Shown piece after piece: positions 45,397 through 55,468 of a stretch of DNA of 64,000 bases (positions are counted from its first letter, which is position 1; every line of letters starts with the position of its first letter). A program made the translations under genes and the position numbers. The notes under the pieces were generated by a model, which saw only the letters and a program-made list of their open reading frames with translations, was not told where the DNA came from and did no database searches. Source of the DNA: an uncultured Prevotellaceae bacterium (GTDB lineage: Bacteria > Bacteroidota > Bacteroidia > Bacteroidales > Bacteroidaceae); assembly GCA_946186505.1 (NCBI GenBank), contig CAMHNI010000010.1, positions 22,615-86,614 on the forward strand, given 5' to 3'.

Positions 45397-46506
45397 ATGA
45401 AGAAGGAGTTAAGAGTCATTGTCAGTGGCGGCGGAACGGGAGGCCATATCTTCCCGGCCGTATCTATCGCCAACGCCATACGCAAGCTGCGCCCGGATGC
45501 CAAGATACTGTTTATCGGCGCACAGGGGCGCATGGAGATGCAACGTGTCCCAGCGGCAGGCTATGAAATCAAAGGCTTGCCCATTCGCGGCTTTTTGCGT
45601 CCATTGTGGAAGCCCGGCAACATCGGAGTGGCCATAGATTATCTGAAAAGCAAATGGATAGCCAAGAGACTGCTCCGCGATTTCCGCCCCGACGTGGCCG
45701 TAGGCGTCGGCGGCTATGCCAGCAGTGCCGCCTTGGGGGCTGCCAATAGTCTCGGGATCCCCACACTGATACAGGAGCAGAACAGCTACGCAGGACTGGC
45801 CAACAAGCAACTGGCCGCCAAGGCACGGAAAATCTGTGTGGCCTACGAAGGTATGGAACGTTTCTTCCCAAAGGAGAAACTGATGCTGACAGGCAATCCC
45901 GTACGCCAGTCTCTGCTTGAGACAACTCTCAGCCGTGAGGATGCCGTCCGCAGTCTCGGATTCAACCCAGAGAAAAAGACCATCCTGCTGGTCGGAGGCA
46001 GTCTCGGTGCCCGCACTATCAACGAGAGCGTCTTGCAACACCTCGATCTGGTAGAGCAGAGCGATGTGCAGTTCATTTGGCAGACAGGCAAATACTACTA
46101 TGCAGACATCCAGCAACAGCTGAAGGACAAGAAGCTGCCCAACCTGAAGGCTACCGATTTCATCACCGACATGGGAGCCGCCTACCGTGCCGCCGACTTA
46201 GTCATCAGCCGAGCCGGAGCAAGCTCTATTTCTGAGTTCTGTCTCATCGGCAAACCCGTCATCCTGGTGCCTAGTCCCAACGTGGCCGAAGACCACCAGA
46301 CAAAGAACGCGCTGGCACTGGCCAACCGCGATGCTGCTCTCTACGTGAAGGACAGCGATGCACCTGCCACACTGTTAAAGCTGGCTGTGGAAACCGTGAA
46401 CGACGATGCCCGACTGAAATCGCTCAGTGACAATGTGCTGAAGCTGGCACTACCCGACTCTGCCGAAATCATAGCAAAAGAAGTCATTAAATTAGCAACA
46501 AGATAA
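45397..46506 (+). CDS. murG: Undecaprenyldiphospho-muramoylpentapeptide N-acetylglucosaminyltransferase
   Basis: 369 residues. GGGTGGHIFPAVSIA at the N-terminus, GVGGYASSAALGAA and the C-terminal nucleotide-binding SRAGASSISEFCLIGKPVILVPSPNVAEDHQTKNA. It adds GlcNAc to lipid I to make lipid II on the inner face of the membrane. Six bases after ftsW; murC begins immediately after its stop. Confidence 0.96.
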   Translation: MKKELRVIVSGGGTGGHIFPAVSIANAIRKLRPDAKILFIGAQGRMEMQRVPAAGYEIKGLPIRGFLRPLWKPGNIGVAIDYLKSKWIAKRLLRDFRPDVAVGVGGYASSAALGAANSLGIPTLIQEQNSYAGLANKQLAAKARKICVAYEGMERFFPKEKLMLTGNPVRQSLLETTLSREDAVRSLGFNPEKKTILLVGGSLGARTINESVLQHLDLVEQSDVQFIWQTGKYYYADIQQQLKDKKLPNLKATDFITDMGAAYRAADLVISRAGASSISEFCLIGKPVILVPSPNVAEDHQTKNALALANRDAALYVKDSDAPATLLKLAVETVNDDARLKSLSDNVLKLALPDSAEIIAKEVIKLATR

Positions 46507-47892
46507 ATGGAAGCCAAAAACATAAAAGCCGTCTATTTCGTCGGTGCCGGCGGCATCGGCATGAGCGCCATCGCACGCTATTTCCTGAAGCGGGGACTTG
46601 TCGTGGCAGGTTATGACAAAACCGCCACAGAACTGACACACCAGTTGGAACGGGAAGGTATGCTCATACACTATGAGGAAAACATAGACGACATTCCCCA
46701 GGCCAACAGGAAGAAAGACTCCTGTCTCGTTGTCTATACACCTGCCATCCCGGAGGATCACCAAGAGTATCAGTGGTTCCGCAAAAACGGCTTCGAAATA
46801 GAGAAACGTGCTCAGGTTCTCGGTACTATCACCAAAGACCGCAAGGGACTCTGTGTGGCCGGCACCCACGGCAAGACCACTACATCGACCATGTGTGCCC
46901 ACATCCTGCACCAGTCAAGCCTGGACTGCAATGCCTTCCTCGGCGGCATCTCGAAGAACTACGGCACCAATTACATCCTGTCAGATTCGGACTACGTGGT
47001 CATCGAGGCCGACGAGTTCGACCGCTCATTCCACTGGCTGCGCCCCTATATAAGCGTCATCACCTCTACCGACCCCGACCACCTCGACATCTACGGCACC
47101 AAAGAGGCCTACCTTGAGAGTTTCCGCCACTATACCACGCTCATACAGCCTGGCGGTGCGCTCATCATCCACCGTGGACTGGAGATGAAGGAGTCGCTGC
47201 AAGAAGGTGTGCGCCGTTACGACTACAGCCTGACGGAGGGTGACTTCCATGCCGAGAACATACGGATCGAGAACGGCGGCATCACTTTCGACTTTGTGTC
47301 GCCCATCGAGTCAGTACCCAACATCGTGCTCGGACAACCTATACCTATTAATATTGAGAACGGCATCGCCGCCATGGCAATGGCTCAACTCTGCGGATGT
47401 ACTGCCGAGGAGCTGCGCTACGGCATGAGGACCTACGGGGGAGTGGACCGTCGCTTCGACTTTAAGATCAAGACCGACCAGCTCGTGCTGCTCAGCGACT
47501 ATGCCCACCATCCAAAGGAAATATACCAGAGTGCCCGCAGCATCCGTGAACTGTATAAGGAGCGACGCATCACGGCCATCTTCCAGCCCCACCTCTACAC
47601 CCGTACCCGCGATTTCTACCGCGAGTTTGCCGACGCGCTGAGCCAGTTGGACGAAGTGGTGCTGACAGAAATCTACCCGGCACGCGAACAGCCCATTGAG
47701 GGTGTGACATCACAACTTATCTACGACAACCTGAAACCCGGTGTCAGCAAGGAAATGATCCGTAAGGCTGATGTACTCGACTATGTCCGGAACCATGAGT
47801 TCGACGTGCTCGTCATCCTCGGTGCCGGTGACCTCGACAATGAAGTGCCCCAAATAACGAAACTCCTAAAAAACAGAATCAATGACCGTTAA
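46507..47892 (+). CDS. murC: UDP-N-acetylmuramate:L-alanine ligase
   Basis: 461 residues. FVGAGGIGMSAIARYFL at the N-terminus, GTHGKTTTSTM as ATP loop, EADEFDRSFHWLRP and YAHHPKEI further on. It adds L-alanine to UDP-MurNAc. No spacer to murG and an 11-base overlap with ftsQ show tight coupling. Confidence 0.96.
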   Translation: MEAKNIKAVYFVGAGGIGMSAIARYFLKRGLVVAGYDKTATELTHQLEREGMLIHYEENIDDIPQANRKKDSCLVVYTPAIPEDHQEYQWFRKNGFEIEKRAQVLGTITKDRKGLCVAGTHGKTTTSTMCAHILHQSSLDCNAFLGGISKNYGTNYILSDSDYVVIEADEFDRSFHWLRPYISVITSTDPDHLDIYGTKEAYLESFRHYTTLIQPGGALIIHRGLEMKESLQEGVRRYDYSLTEGDFHAENIRIENGGITFDFVSPIESVPNIVLGQPIPINIENGIAAMAMAQLCGCTAEELRYGMRTYGGVDRRFDFKIKTDQLVLLSDYAHHPKEIYQSARSIRELYKERRITAIFQPHLYTRTRDFYREFADALSQLDEVVLTEIYPAREQPIEGVTSQLIYDNLKPGVSKEMIRKADVLDYVRNHEFDVLVILGAGDLDNEVPQITKLLKNRINDR

Positions 47893-48631
47893 CTGGAGAA
47901 AGACCATTATCATCCTGCTGGATGTCATTATCGCGGTGTACCTCGCCCTAGCCGTTACCGTCTTCAACCGACCGGACGACAAGGCTACGGTGTGTACCGA
48001 GGTGAACATCCAGATAGCCGACACACCGGGTGGCGGTTTTCTCACTCCCGCCGAGGTGAAACGGTTGTTGGAGAAACAACGGCTGTACCCGCTGGCCCAG
48101 CCCATGCAGTTCGTCAGCACGCGCCAGATGGAGGAAGCCCTGCTGAAAAACCCCTATGTGGCCGAGACAGAGTGTTACAAAACCCAGAATGGCCATATCT
48201 GTATTAAGCTGACACAACGACAGCCCCTGCTCCACATCATGACCTCGAAGGGCGAGCAATACTACATAGACAAGCAGGGCGACATACTGCCTCACACACG
48301 CCTGGCCAGCAATCTGCTGGTAGCTACAGGCTCAATCACTAAGGGCTATGCACAGAAATGGCTGACTAACGTCGCTAACCAGATACAGTCCGACCGTTTC
48401 TGGAACGAACAGACCGAACAGCTAAACGTGCTCGCTGACGGCACACTGGAACTGGTTCCACGAGTTGGCGACCACGTAGTCTATCTCGGTGCCCCGCGTG
48501 ACATACCCAAAAAGCTGGAACGACTGCGCAAGTTCTATAAATACGGTCTGAGTCATGCCGGCTGGAACCGTTATGAGCGCATCAGCGTAGAATTCGGCAA
48601 CCAGATTATCTGCAAGAAGCGGAACAGTTAA
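47882..48631 (+). CDS. ftsQ: Cell division protein FtsQ
   Basis: 249 residues with one N-terminal membrane segment (TIIILLDVIIAVYLALAVTVF), a POTRA-like domain (GGGFLTPAEVKRLLEKQRLYPL) and a beta domain ending YERISVEFGNQIICKKR. FtsQ links FtsL/FtsB to FtsA and FtsZ. Conservation is low, so the position before ftsA is part of the evidence. 67 bases of AT-rich spacer without repeats follow. Confidence 0.92.
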   Translation: MTVNWRKTIIILLDVIIAVYLALAVTVFNRPDDKATVCTEVNIQIADTPGGGFLTPAEVKRLLEKQRLYPLAQPMQFVSTRQMEEALLKNPYVAETECYKTQNGHICIKLTQRQPLLHIMTSKGEQYYIDKQGDILPHTRLASNLLVATGSITKGYAQKWLTNVANQIQSDRFWNEQTEQLNVLADGTLELVPRVGDHVVYLGAPRDIPKKLERLRKFYKYGLSHAGWNRYERISVEFGNQIICKKRNS

Positions 48632-48698
48632 GAAGCAAATGACAAAACATCAAATCTCAACAATATCAATAGTAAATAGCTAAATCGTCAATAGAAGT

Positions 48699-50150
48699 AT
48701 GGTGTCAAAGGAATTTATCGTAGCAATTGAACTCGGTTCATCTAAGATGACGGGTATCGCGGGCCAGAAGAACCTGGACGGCAGCATCTCCGTGCTGGCC
48801 GTGGCCAAGGAGGACTCTTCTGCATTCATCCGCAAGGGTGTAGTATATAATATCGACAAGACCGCCCAATGTCTGCAGGGCATCGTCAAGAAACTGGAAG
48901 CCCAGTTGAAGACACAAATCAAACAGGTTTATGTGGGTGTCGGCGGGCAGTCGGTCCGCGGGCTGCGCAACGTCGTTGCCAAAGACCTGCCTGCAGGAAC
49001 CATCGTCACCGATGCCATGGTTGACCAGTTGGTCGATGCCAACCGCAGCATGAACTACGCTGACCAGGAGATTCTCGACACCGCCGTTCAGGAATACAAG
49101 GTCGATTCACAATTCCAGCAGGATCCCGTCGGCATCCAGTGTACCCGTTTAGAGGGCAACTACCTGAACATCCTACAGCGGAAAGCTTTCTATAAAAACT
49201 TCAATAAGTGCTTCGAAGTGGCCGGCATCGCCATTGCCGAGATGCTCAACGCACCTCTGGCATTGGCTGATGCTGTGCTTACCGAAGCTGAACGCCGCTC
49301 GGGCTGCGCACTCATCGATATCGGTAGTGACACCACTACCGTCTCGGTCTATACCAAGAACATCCTGCGCCACCTGGCTGTCATTCCTCTCGGCGGCTCT
49401 AACATCACCAAGGATATTGCCACCCTGCAGATGGAGGAAAGTGATGCCGAGAAGATGAAGCTGAAGTACGCTTCGGCCTACACCGACAACAATGAGATTG
49501 ACAACAACCTGAAATACTCCATCGACCAGGACCGCCAAGTCGAGAGCCGTCGTTTTATCGACATCGTCGAAGGCCGACTCGAAGAGATTATCGAGAACGC
49601 TTGGTATCAGGTGCCCTCAGAGTATTACGACAAACTGCTCGGCGGCATCATCCTAACCGGAGGAGGGGCCAACATGAAGAACATCGAGCGTGCCTTCCAG
49701 AACCATACACACATTGAAAAAATACGCGTGGCCAAGTTCCCCACCCACACCATCACCGGAGGCAACGACGATGTCAAGTCGAGAAACGGCATGATGAACA
49801 CCGTACTCGGACTGCTGATGAAGGGTGACATCAACTGCGCCGGGGTGCCCATCGACCCCAATGGTGACCTTTTCGGCCAGCAGAAACCTGCAGCCGAACC
49901 CGGCGACCAGCGCCCGGCACGCAAAGCGGGTGAAATACCTGCCGGTGTCGTCCGTACAGAGGCTGAAAAACAAAAAGCCGAAGAAGAGGCTCGCCTGAAA
50001 CGCGAACAAGAAGAGCGCGAAGCCCGCGAAAAGGCTGAGGCTGAGGCCGCAGAGGCCGCCCGCATCAAGCGCGAGAACTCTAAATGGAACAAGTTCAAGA
50101 AGGGCATTGTCAACTTCGGCAAACAAATCATGACCGGCGATGACGACTAA
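48699..50150 (+). CDS. ftsA: Cell division protein FtsA
   Basis: 483 residues. Actin-like core: FIVAIELGSSKMTGIAG, ALIDIGSDTTTVSVY and GGIILTGGGANMKNIE. A linker rich in Glu, Ala and Arg (about 410-460) leads to a C-terminal amphipathic helix WNKFKKGIVNFGKQIM that anchors FtsA to the membrane. FtsA tethers FtsZ. The linker makes it longer than E. coli FtsA (420). Confidence 0.95.
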   Translation: MVSKEFIVAIELGSSKMTGIAGQKNLDGSISVLAVAKEDSSAFIRKGVVYNIDKTAQCLQGIVKKLEAQLKTQIKQVYVGVGGQSVRGLRNVVAKDLPAGTIVTDAMVDQLVDANRSMNYADQEILDTAVQEYKVDSQFQQDPVGIQCTRLEGNYLNILQRKAFYKNFNKCFEVAGIAIAEMLNAPLALADAVLTEAERRSGCALIDIGSDTTTVSVYTKNILRHLAVIPLGGSNITKDIATLQMEESDAEKMKLKYASAYTDNNEIDNNLKYSIDQDRQVESRRFIDIVEGRLEEIIENAWYQVPSEYYDKLLGGIILTGGGANMKNIERAFQNHTHIEKIRVAKFPTHTITGGNDDVKSRNGMMNTVLGLLMKGDINCAGVPIDPNGDLFGQQKPAAEPGDQRPARKAGEIPAGVVRTEAEKQKAEEEARLKREQEEREAREKAEAEAAEAARIKRENSKWNKFKKGIVNFGKQIMTGDDD

Positions 50151-50154
50151 CCCA

Positions 50155-50181
50155 TCCCATTAGCCCCATTATTCCCATTAA
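50155..50181 (+). repeat. 9-base tandem repeat between ftsA and ftsZ
   Basis: TCCCATTAG, CCCCATTAT, TCCCATTAA in direct succession. Same consensus as in the murD-ftsW spacer, six kilobases away. Confidence 0.85.
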
Positions 50182-50197
50182 AAAAACAACTAAAAAT

Positions 50198-51529
50198 ATG
50201 GCAGACAATAACAGCACATTCGAAATCCTGGACTTCGGCGAGCCGGAGAAGGAGCATAGCATCATCAAAGTCATCGGCGTCGGTGGCGGTGGCGGCAACG
50301 CCGTCAACCACATGTATCGCGAGGGCATCCACGACGTCACGTTCGTACTCTGCAATACCGATGCGCAGGCATTGAACGACTCACCAGTACCCGTACACCT
50401 GCAGCTCGGTTCCGAAGGACTCGGTGCCGGCAACAAGCCCGAGCGCGCACGCCAGGCAGCCGAGGAGAGCTTGAGCGACATTCAGAACATGCTCAGCGAC
50501 GGCACCCGCATGGCATTCATCACCGCCGGCATGGGCGGTGGCACCGGCACTGGTGCCGCTCCAGTCATTGCACGCGTCTCAAAGGAGATGGGCATCCTCA
50601 CCGTTGGTATCGTCACCATCCCCTTCCGTTTCGAGGGAGCCAAGAAAATTGACCAGGCCCTGGATGGTGTCGAGGAGATGTCAAAGCACGTCGATGCACT
50701 GCTCGTCATCAACAACGAGCGCCTGCGCGAAATCTATCCTGACCTCTCGCTGACAGCCGCTTTCGGCAAGGCCGACGACACATTGTCAGTGGCAGCCAAG
50801 TCCATTGCTGAAATCATCACCGTCCACGGACTCATCAACCTCGACTTCAACGACGTGAAGACCGTACTCAAGGACGGTGGCGTCGCCATCATGTCCACTG
50901 GCTACGGCGAAGGCGAGGACCGCGTGAAGAAAGCTATCGACGATGCTCTGAACTCACCGCTGCTGAACGACAATGACGTATTCAACTCCAAGAAGATTCT
51001 GCTCTCCATAGCCTTCAACGAGGAGAAGGGCGGCAACGACAATTTCATGATGGAGGAGATGAACTACGTCAATGACTTCATGGACAAGTTCGGTGACTTC
51101 GAAATCAAGTGGGGTGTCGCCATCGATCCTGAACTGGGCAAGAAGGTCAAGGTTACCATCCTTGCTACCGGCTTCGGCATCACCAATGTTGACGGTATGG
51201 AGGCCCGCCTGAAGAAACACTCGCAGGAAGAGGCCAACCGCATTGCCGAGGAACAGGAGAAGGCCGCTGCACGTGAGGAGCGCCGCGGACGCTATTATGG
51301 TGGTGAAAGCGGTGCGAAGCGTTACAAGCGCCGTCCGCATATCTACCTCTTCCGTCCTGAAGATCTTGACAATGATGACGTTATCTCGGCCGTAGAGTCA
51401 ACACCGACATACAAGCGCACACGCGAAATCCTTGACAGCATTCACTCACAGGCCACGGGCGATATTCCTGTTGACCCGAAGAACGACATAACGCAGGAAC
51501 CTCAGCAGGGTATCATCAGCTTCGTTTAA
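50198..51529 (+). CDS. ftsZ: Cell division GTPase FtsZ
   Basis: 443 residues. GVGGGGGNAVNHM binds nucleotide, the tubulin signature is GGGTGTGAAPVIA, and the T7 loop region LINLDFNDVKTVL follows. The C-terminal part has a linker rich in charged residues and a TPTYKRTREILD peptide resembling the FtsZ tail that binds FtsA; a further 30 residues follow it. It forms the Z-ring. Last gene of the cluster, seven bases from the convergent sufB. Confidence 0.97.
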   Translation: MADNNSTFEILDFGEPEKEHSIIKVIGVGGGGGNAVNHMYREGIHDVTFVLCNTDAQALNDSPVPVHLQLGSEGLGAGNKPERARQAAEESLSDIQNMLSDGTRMAFITAGMGGGTGTGAAPVIARVSKEMGILTVGIVTIPFRFEGAKKIDQALDGVEEMSKHVDALLVINNERLREIYPDLSLTAAFGKADDTLSVAAKSIAEIITVHGLINLDFNDVKTVLKDGGVAIMSTGYGEGEDRVKKAIDDALNSPLLNDNDVFNSKKILLSIAFNEEKGGNDNFMMEEMNYVNDFMDKFGDFEIKWGVAIDPELGKKVKVTILATGFGITNVDGMEARLKKHSQEEANRIAEEQEKAAAREERRGRYYGGESGAKRYKRRPHIYLFRPEDLDNDDVISAVESTPTYKRTREILDSIHSQATGDIPVDPKNDITQEPQQGIISFV

Positions 51530-51536
51530 GCTGGTG

Positions 51537-53006
51537 CTACCCTACTGTACCCTCCAATGACACACTGAGCAGTTTCTGCGCCTCTACGGCAAACTCCATC
51601 GGAAGTTTCTGAAGGACTTCCTTGGTATAGCCGTTGACTATCAGTCCGACTGCCTGTTCAGTGGGTATGCCACGCTGGTTGCAATAGAACAACTGGTCCT
51701 CGCTGATTTTCGACGTTGTGGCCTCATGTTCAAAGATGGCCGTGTCATTATGGACATCCATATAGGGGAAAGTATGGGCGCCACAGTCACTGCCTAACAG
51801 CAGCGAGTCGCAACTGGAGTAGTTACGGGCATTCTCAGCAGTGGCGGCAGCACGGACAAGTCCTCTGTACGAGTTCTGCGAATGACCGGCACTGATGCCT
51901 TTAGAGATAATAGTGCTGCGCGTGTTCTTGCCGATGTGTATCATTTTCGTGCCAGTATCCGCCACCTGATAGTTATTGGTAACGGCAACACTGTAGAACT
52001 CAGCTATGCTGTTGTCTCCTCTTAACACACACGACGGGTACTTCCACGTGACGGCAGAACCGGTCTCTACCTGCGTCCACGACAGTTTGGAGCCTTCACC
52101 GCGCAAATCGCCGCGTTTGGTAACGAGGTTCAGCACACCTCCCTTACCATGCTCGTCGCCCGGATACCAGTTCTGGACGGTGGAATACTTCACTTCAGCA
52201 CGATTCATAACTATAATCTCGACGATGGCGGCATGCAACTGGTTTTCGTCACGCATGGGAGCCGTACAGCCCTCCAGATAGGAAACGTAGGAATCATCGT
52301 CAGCCACGATAAGCGTGCGTTCAAACTGACCGGTATTCCGCGCGTTGATACGGAAATAGCTGCTCAGCTCCATGGGGCAGCGCACACCCTTGGGAATATA
52401 CACAAACGACCCGTCACTGAACACAGCCGAGTTCAGTGCTGCGAAATAATTGTCACGGTAGGGGACAACCGTACCCAGATACTTACGCACCAATTCGCCG
52501 TGCTCTTTCACAGCTTCACCGATGGAGCAGAAGATGACCCCCTTCTCACGCAGTTTCTCTTTGAACGTGGTCTTGACCGACACGCTGTCCATGATGGCGT
52601 CAACGGCAGTATTGCCGCTCAGCGCAAGCCGCTCTTCGAGAGGGATGCCTAACTTGTCGAACGTCTTCTCAAGTTCCGGGTCAATCCCGTTCCCGTTTCC
52701 GTTCCCGTTCCCGTTTCCGTTTTTCGCCGTCGGGTCAGCGTAGTATGAGATAGCCTGATAGTCTATGGGCGGCAGCGTGAGGTGCCCCCACGTCGGCTCC
52801 GACTGCTGCTGCCAGTAGCGAAAAGCCCTCAGACGGAAGTCGAGCATCCAGTCCGGCTCACCCTTCTTCTTCGAGATCAGGCGGACTACGTTCTCATTCA
52901 GTCCTTGCTCGATTATTTCTGTGTGGACATCAGTCGTAAAGCCGAACTCATACTTCTGTTCGGCGATTTGTCTGACCAATTCTTTGTCGTTGTTGTTTTC
53001 TGCCAT
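51537..53006 (-). CDS. sufB: Fe-S cluster assembly protein SufB
   Basis: 489 residues, full length for SufB. Conserved blocks include [33 protein letters not shown] and the C-terminal [21 protein letters not shown]. SufB is the scaffold of the SufBC2D complex. Odd points: a linker with six Asn-Gly pairs (NGNGNGNGNGNG) coded by a 6-base repeat, and no sufC or sufD beside it; ftsZ lies downstream and cysS is divergent upstream. Partners must be elsewhere. Confidence 0.95.
   Translation of the reverse strand: MAENNNDKELVRQIAEQKYEFGFTTDVHTEIIEQGLNENVVRLISKKKGEPDWMLDFRLRAFRYWQQQSEPTWGHLTLPPIDYQAISYYADPTAKNGNGNGNGNGNGIDPELEKTFDKLGIPLEERLALSGNTAVDAIMDSVSVKTTFKEKLREKGVIFCSIGEAVKEHGELVRKYLGTVVPYRDNYFAALNSAVFSDGSFVYIPKGVRCPMELSSYFRINARNTGQFERTLIVADDDSYVSYLEGCTAPMRDENQLHAAIVEIIVMNRAEVKYSTVQNWYPGDEHGKGGVLNLVTKRGDLRGEGSKLSWTQVETGSAVTWKYPSCVLRGDNSIAEFYSVAVTNNYQVADTGTKMIHIGKNTRSTIISKGISAGHSQNSYRGLVRAAATAENARNYSSCDSLLLGSDCGAHTFPYMDVHNDTAIFEHEATTSKISEDQLFYCNQRGIPTEQAVGLIVNGYTKEVLQKLPMEFAVEAQKLLSVSLEGTVG
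52686..52721 (-). repeat. 6-base microsatellite in sufB
   Basis: Six units of [CT]CCGTT on the plus strand, coding (Asn-Gly) pairs in SufB. Units are multiples of three bases, so copy-number change keeps the frame. Confidence 0.9.
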
Positions 53007-53023
53007 AGTCGTAAATCAAGGTG

Positions 53024-53031
53024 CAAAGTTA
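53024..53031 (-). promoter_or_regulatory. -7 box before sufB
   Basis: TAACTTTG on the minus strand, 17 bases before the ATG. No clear -33 element. Confidence 0.5.
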
Positions 53032-53116
53032 GTGCAATTCGGGCGAAAAGCGCCATTTTAAGTGTTAATCTAACAAAAATAATCCGTTTCAAGCCGCTGA
53101 AACGGGATTTTCTTCT

Positions 53117-53124
53117 TACCTTTG
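53117..53124 (+). promoter_or_regulatory. -7 box before cysS
   Basis: TACCTTTG, 31 bases before the cysS ATG, divergent from the sufB box. No well-spaced -33 TTTG. Confidence 0.55.
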
Positions 53125-53155
53125 CAACTCATAAACGTTTAATATAGTAAATGCT

Positions 53156-54649
53156 ATGGTAGAATCAAGACTGGTTATCTATAATACGCTGACGCGCCAG
53201 AAGGAGCGCTTCGAGCCGTTGAACGCCCCCAATGTGGGCATGTATGTGTGTGGTCCAACTGTCTATGGCGACCCACATCTGGGACACGCCCGCCCTGCCA
53301 TCACCTTCGACTTGGTGTTCCGCTACCTGAAGCACTTAGGCTACAAGGTGAGGTACGTGCGTAACATCACCGACGTGGGCCACTTGGAGCACGATGCCGA
53401 CGAGGGCGAGGACAAGATTGCCAAGAAGGCACGCCTGGAGCAGTTGGAGCCGATGGAGATTGCCCAGTACTACACCAACCGCTACCATCAGTATATGGAC
53501 GCACTGAACGTGCTGCGACCCTCAATCGAGCCCCATGCTACGGGCCATATCATTGAGCAGCAGCAGCTGGTGCAGCAGATTCTCGACCGAGGCTTCGCCT
53601 ACGAGTCGAACGGCTCCATCTACTTCGACATCGAGGCATATAATAAGAAGCACAAGTACGGCATCCTCAGCGGCCGATCGCTTGAGAACATCAAGGACGA
53701 GAGCCGCGAGCTGGCCGGCGTAGGCGAGAAGCGCAACCAGGCCGACTTCGCCCTGTGGAAGAAGGCACAGCCTGAGCACATCATGCGCTGGCCCTCACCC
53801 TGGAGCGACGGATTCCCTGGCTGGCACTGCGAATGCACGGCGATGGGCCGCAAGTACCTCGGCGAGGAGTTCGACATTCACGGCGGCGGTATGGACCTCG
53901 TCTTCCCCCATCACGAGTGCGAGATTGCACAGGCCGTGGCCGCGATGGGGCATCAGGCTGTGAAGTACTGGATGCACAACAACATGCTGACAATCAACGG
54001 CCAGAAGATGGGTAAGTCGTACAACAACTTCATCACGCTCGAGCAGTTCTTCACGGGCAACCACCCGCTGCTTGAGAAAGCCTACTCACCGATGACCATA
54101 CGCTTCTTCGTGCTCTCCGCCCACTACCGCGGCACCGTCGATTTCTCCAACGAAGCCCTCGTAGCCGCAGAACGCGGCCTCGAAAAGCTGATGAACGCCA
54201 TCGCCGACTTAGACCGCATTGCGGTTTCCCCGCAATGTGACGCCGAAACAGAAAAAGTGGTAAAAAACCTCCGCGAGAAATGCTACGACGCCATGAACGA
54301 CGACTTCGCCACCCCGCAGGTTATCAGCCACCTCTTCGAGGCTTGCACCACCATCAACAAACTCGTTGATCACAAAGCTACCATCTGCGCCGACTGCCTG
54401 AAGGAACTGAAGGAGGTGATGCACCTCTTCGCCGAGGACATCCTCGGACTGAAGGCAGAGAAATCAGGAACCAACGAAGCTCGTGAAGAAGCCTTCGGCA
54501 AGGTCGTCGATATGGTGCTCGACCTGCGTGCCAAGGCCAAGGCCGCCAAGGACTGGGCCACCAGCGACCAGATTCGCGACGCCCTCGCCGCTGCCGGCTT
54601 TGAAGTGAAGGACACCAAGGACGGTGTCACCTGGAAGCTGAACAAATAA
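53156..54649 (+). CDS. cysS: Cysteinyl-tRNA synthetase
   Basis: 497 residues. Class I signature HLGH in [18 protein letters not shown]-type loop KMGKSYNN, zinc ligands including CGPTVY and [24 protein letters not shown]. It charges tRNA-Cys. The SIMPL-domain gene follows after 25 bases and may be co-transcribed. Confidence 0.97.
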   Translation: MVESRLVIYNTLTRQKERFEPLNAPNVGMYVCGPTVYGDPHLGHARPAITFDLVFRYLKHLGYKVRYVRNITDVGHLEHDADEGEDKIAKKARLEQLEPMEIAQYYTNRYHQYMDALNVLRPSIEPHATGHIIEQQQLVQQILDRGFAYESNGSIYFDIEAYNKKHKYGILSGRSLENIKDESRELAGVGEKRNQADFALWKKAQPEHIMRWPSPWSDGFPGWHCECTAMGRKYLGEEFDIHGGGMDLVFPHHECEIAQAVAAMGHQAVKYWMHNNMLTINGQKMGKSYNNFITLEQFFTGNHPLLEKAYSPMTIRFFVLSAHYRGTVDFSNEALVAAERGLEKLMNAIADLDRIAVSPQCDAETEKVVKNLREKCYDAMNDDFATPQVISHLFEACTTINKLVDHKATICADCLKELKEVMHLFAEDILGLKAEKSGTNEAREEAFGKVVDMVLDLRAKAKAAKDWATSDQIRDALAAAGFEVKDTKDGVTWKLNK

Positions 54650-54674
54650 TACTATACCCATATTATTGTAGCGT

Positions 54675-55367
54675 ATGAAAGAGAATCGGATCATTGCATC
54701 GGCCCTCATTGCTGTGGGCATCGTATGTTTGGGTTGGTTTATCAAGGCTGGCATTGACAATTTCGCCAACAAAGACCGTAAGGTAACCGTTAAGGGACTG
54801 GCTGAGCGTGAGGTCCCTGCCGACAAAGTTACATGGAGTATCGGCACAAAGGTAACGGGCAATGACCTGCCTATACTCTATGAAAGCATCAACATCCAGA
54901 CCGACAAGATCAAGAAATTCCTGCGACAGAACGGACTTGACGAGAAGGAGATCACAGTGAATCCCCCTACGATAAGTGACCTGGAAGCCCGCGAATGGGG
55001 GGATAACCAGAAGAACTTCCGCTATATCGTCAACACCACGATTACCATCGCTACCAATAAAGTGGCTGAGGTGAACAAAGCCATCTTCAAACAAGCAGAG
55101 TTGCTGAAGCAGGGGGTGGCCATCGAGAACAGCGACCCTCAATATGAGTATGCCTCGTTCCAACAGATGAAGCCGGAGATGATGGCCGAAGCCATCAAGA
55201 ATGCCCAGAAGACGGCAGAGCAGTTTGCAGAGGCCAGCAAATCTGAATTAGGACAGATACAAACGGCAGGCCAAGGGCAGTTTGAGATAGAGGATCGTGA
55301 CCAGAACACACCCTACATCAAGAAACTCCGGGTAGTGACCACCATCACCTACTCGCTCAAGGACTAA
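54675..55367 (+). CDS. SIMPL-domain (DUF541) protein
   Basis: 230 residues: one N-terminal membrane segment ([18 protein letters not shown]), then a SIMPL domain ([26 protein letters not shown] ... [30 protein letters not shown]). SIMPL proteins are periplasmic or membrane anchored; proposed links to oxidative stress are weak. Function not predictable here. Promoter and terminator-like sequence before kduI mark the end of the cysS unit. Confidence 0.87.
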   Translation: MKENRIIASALIAVGIVCLGWFIKAGIDNFANKDRKVTVKGLAEREVPADKVTWSIGTKVTGNDLPILYESINIQTDKIKKFLRQNGLDEKEITVNPPTISDLEAREWGDNQKNFRYIVNTTITIATNKVAEVNKAIFKQAELLKQGVAIENSDPQYEYASFQQMKPEMMAEAIKNAQKTAEQFAEASKSELGQIQTAGQGQFEIEDRDQNTPYIKKLRVVTTITYSLKD

Positions 55368-55413
55368 CCCGAAGCATGGCCATTGGCCTTTATTGTTTTT
55401 TAAGTATTCAGAT

Positions 55414-55444
55414 TTTGTCATCCGTATTATAATTGTTACCTTTG
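55414..55444 (+). promoter_or_regulatory. Promoter of kduI-kduD
   Basis: TTTG at 55414-55417, exactly 19 bases, then TACCTTTG at 55437-55444, 24 bases before the kduI ATG. One of the two best consensus promoters in the window; the other serves the GH2-esterase operon. Confidence 0.8.
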
Positions 55445-55468
55445 CACGCAAACTAATCGCAACTACTG

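Noticed and set aside
55370-55402. Terminator after the SIMPL gene
   Set aside because: A GGCC-ATT-GGCC stem with a T-rich tail exists, but the stem is only four pairs; too weak to list.
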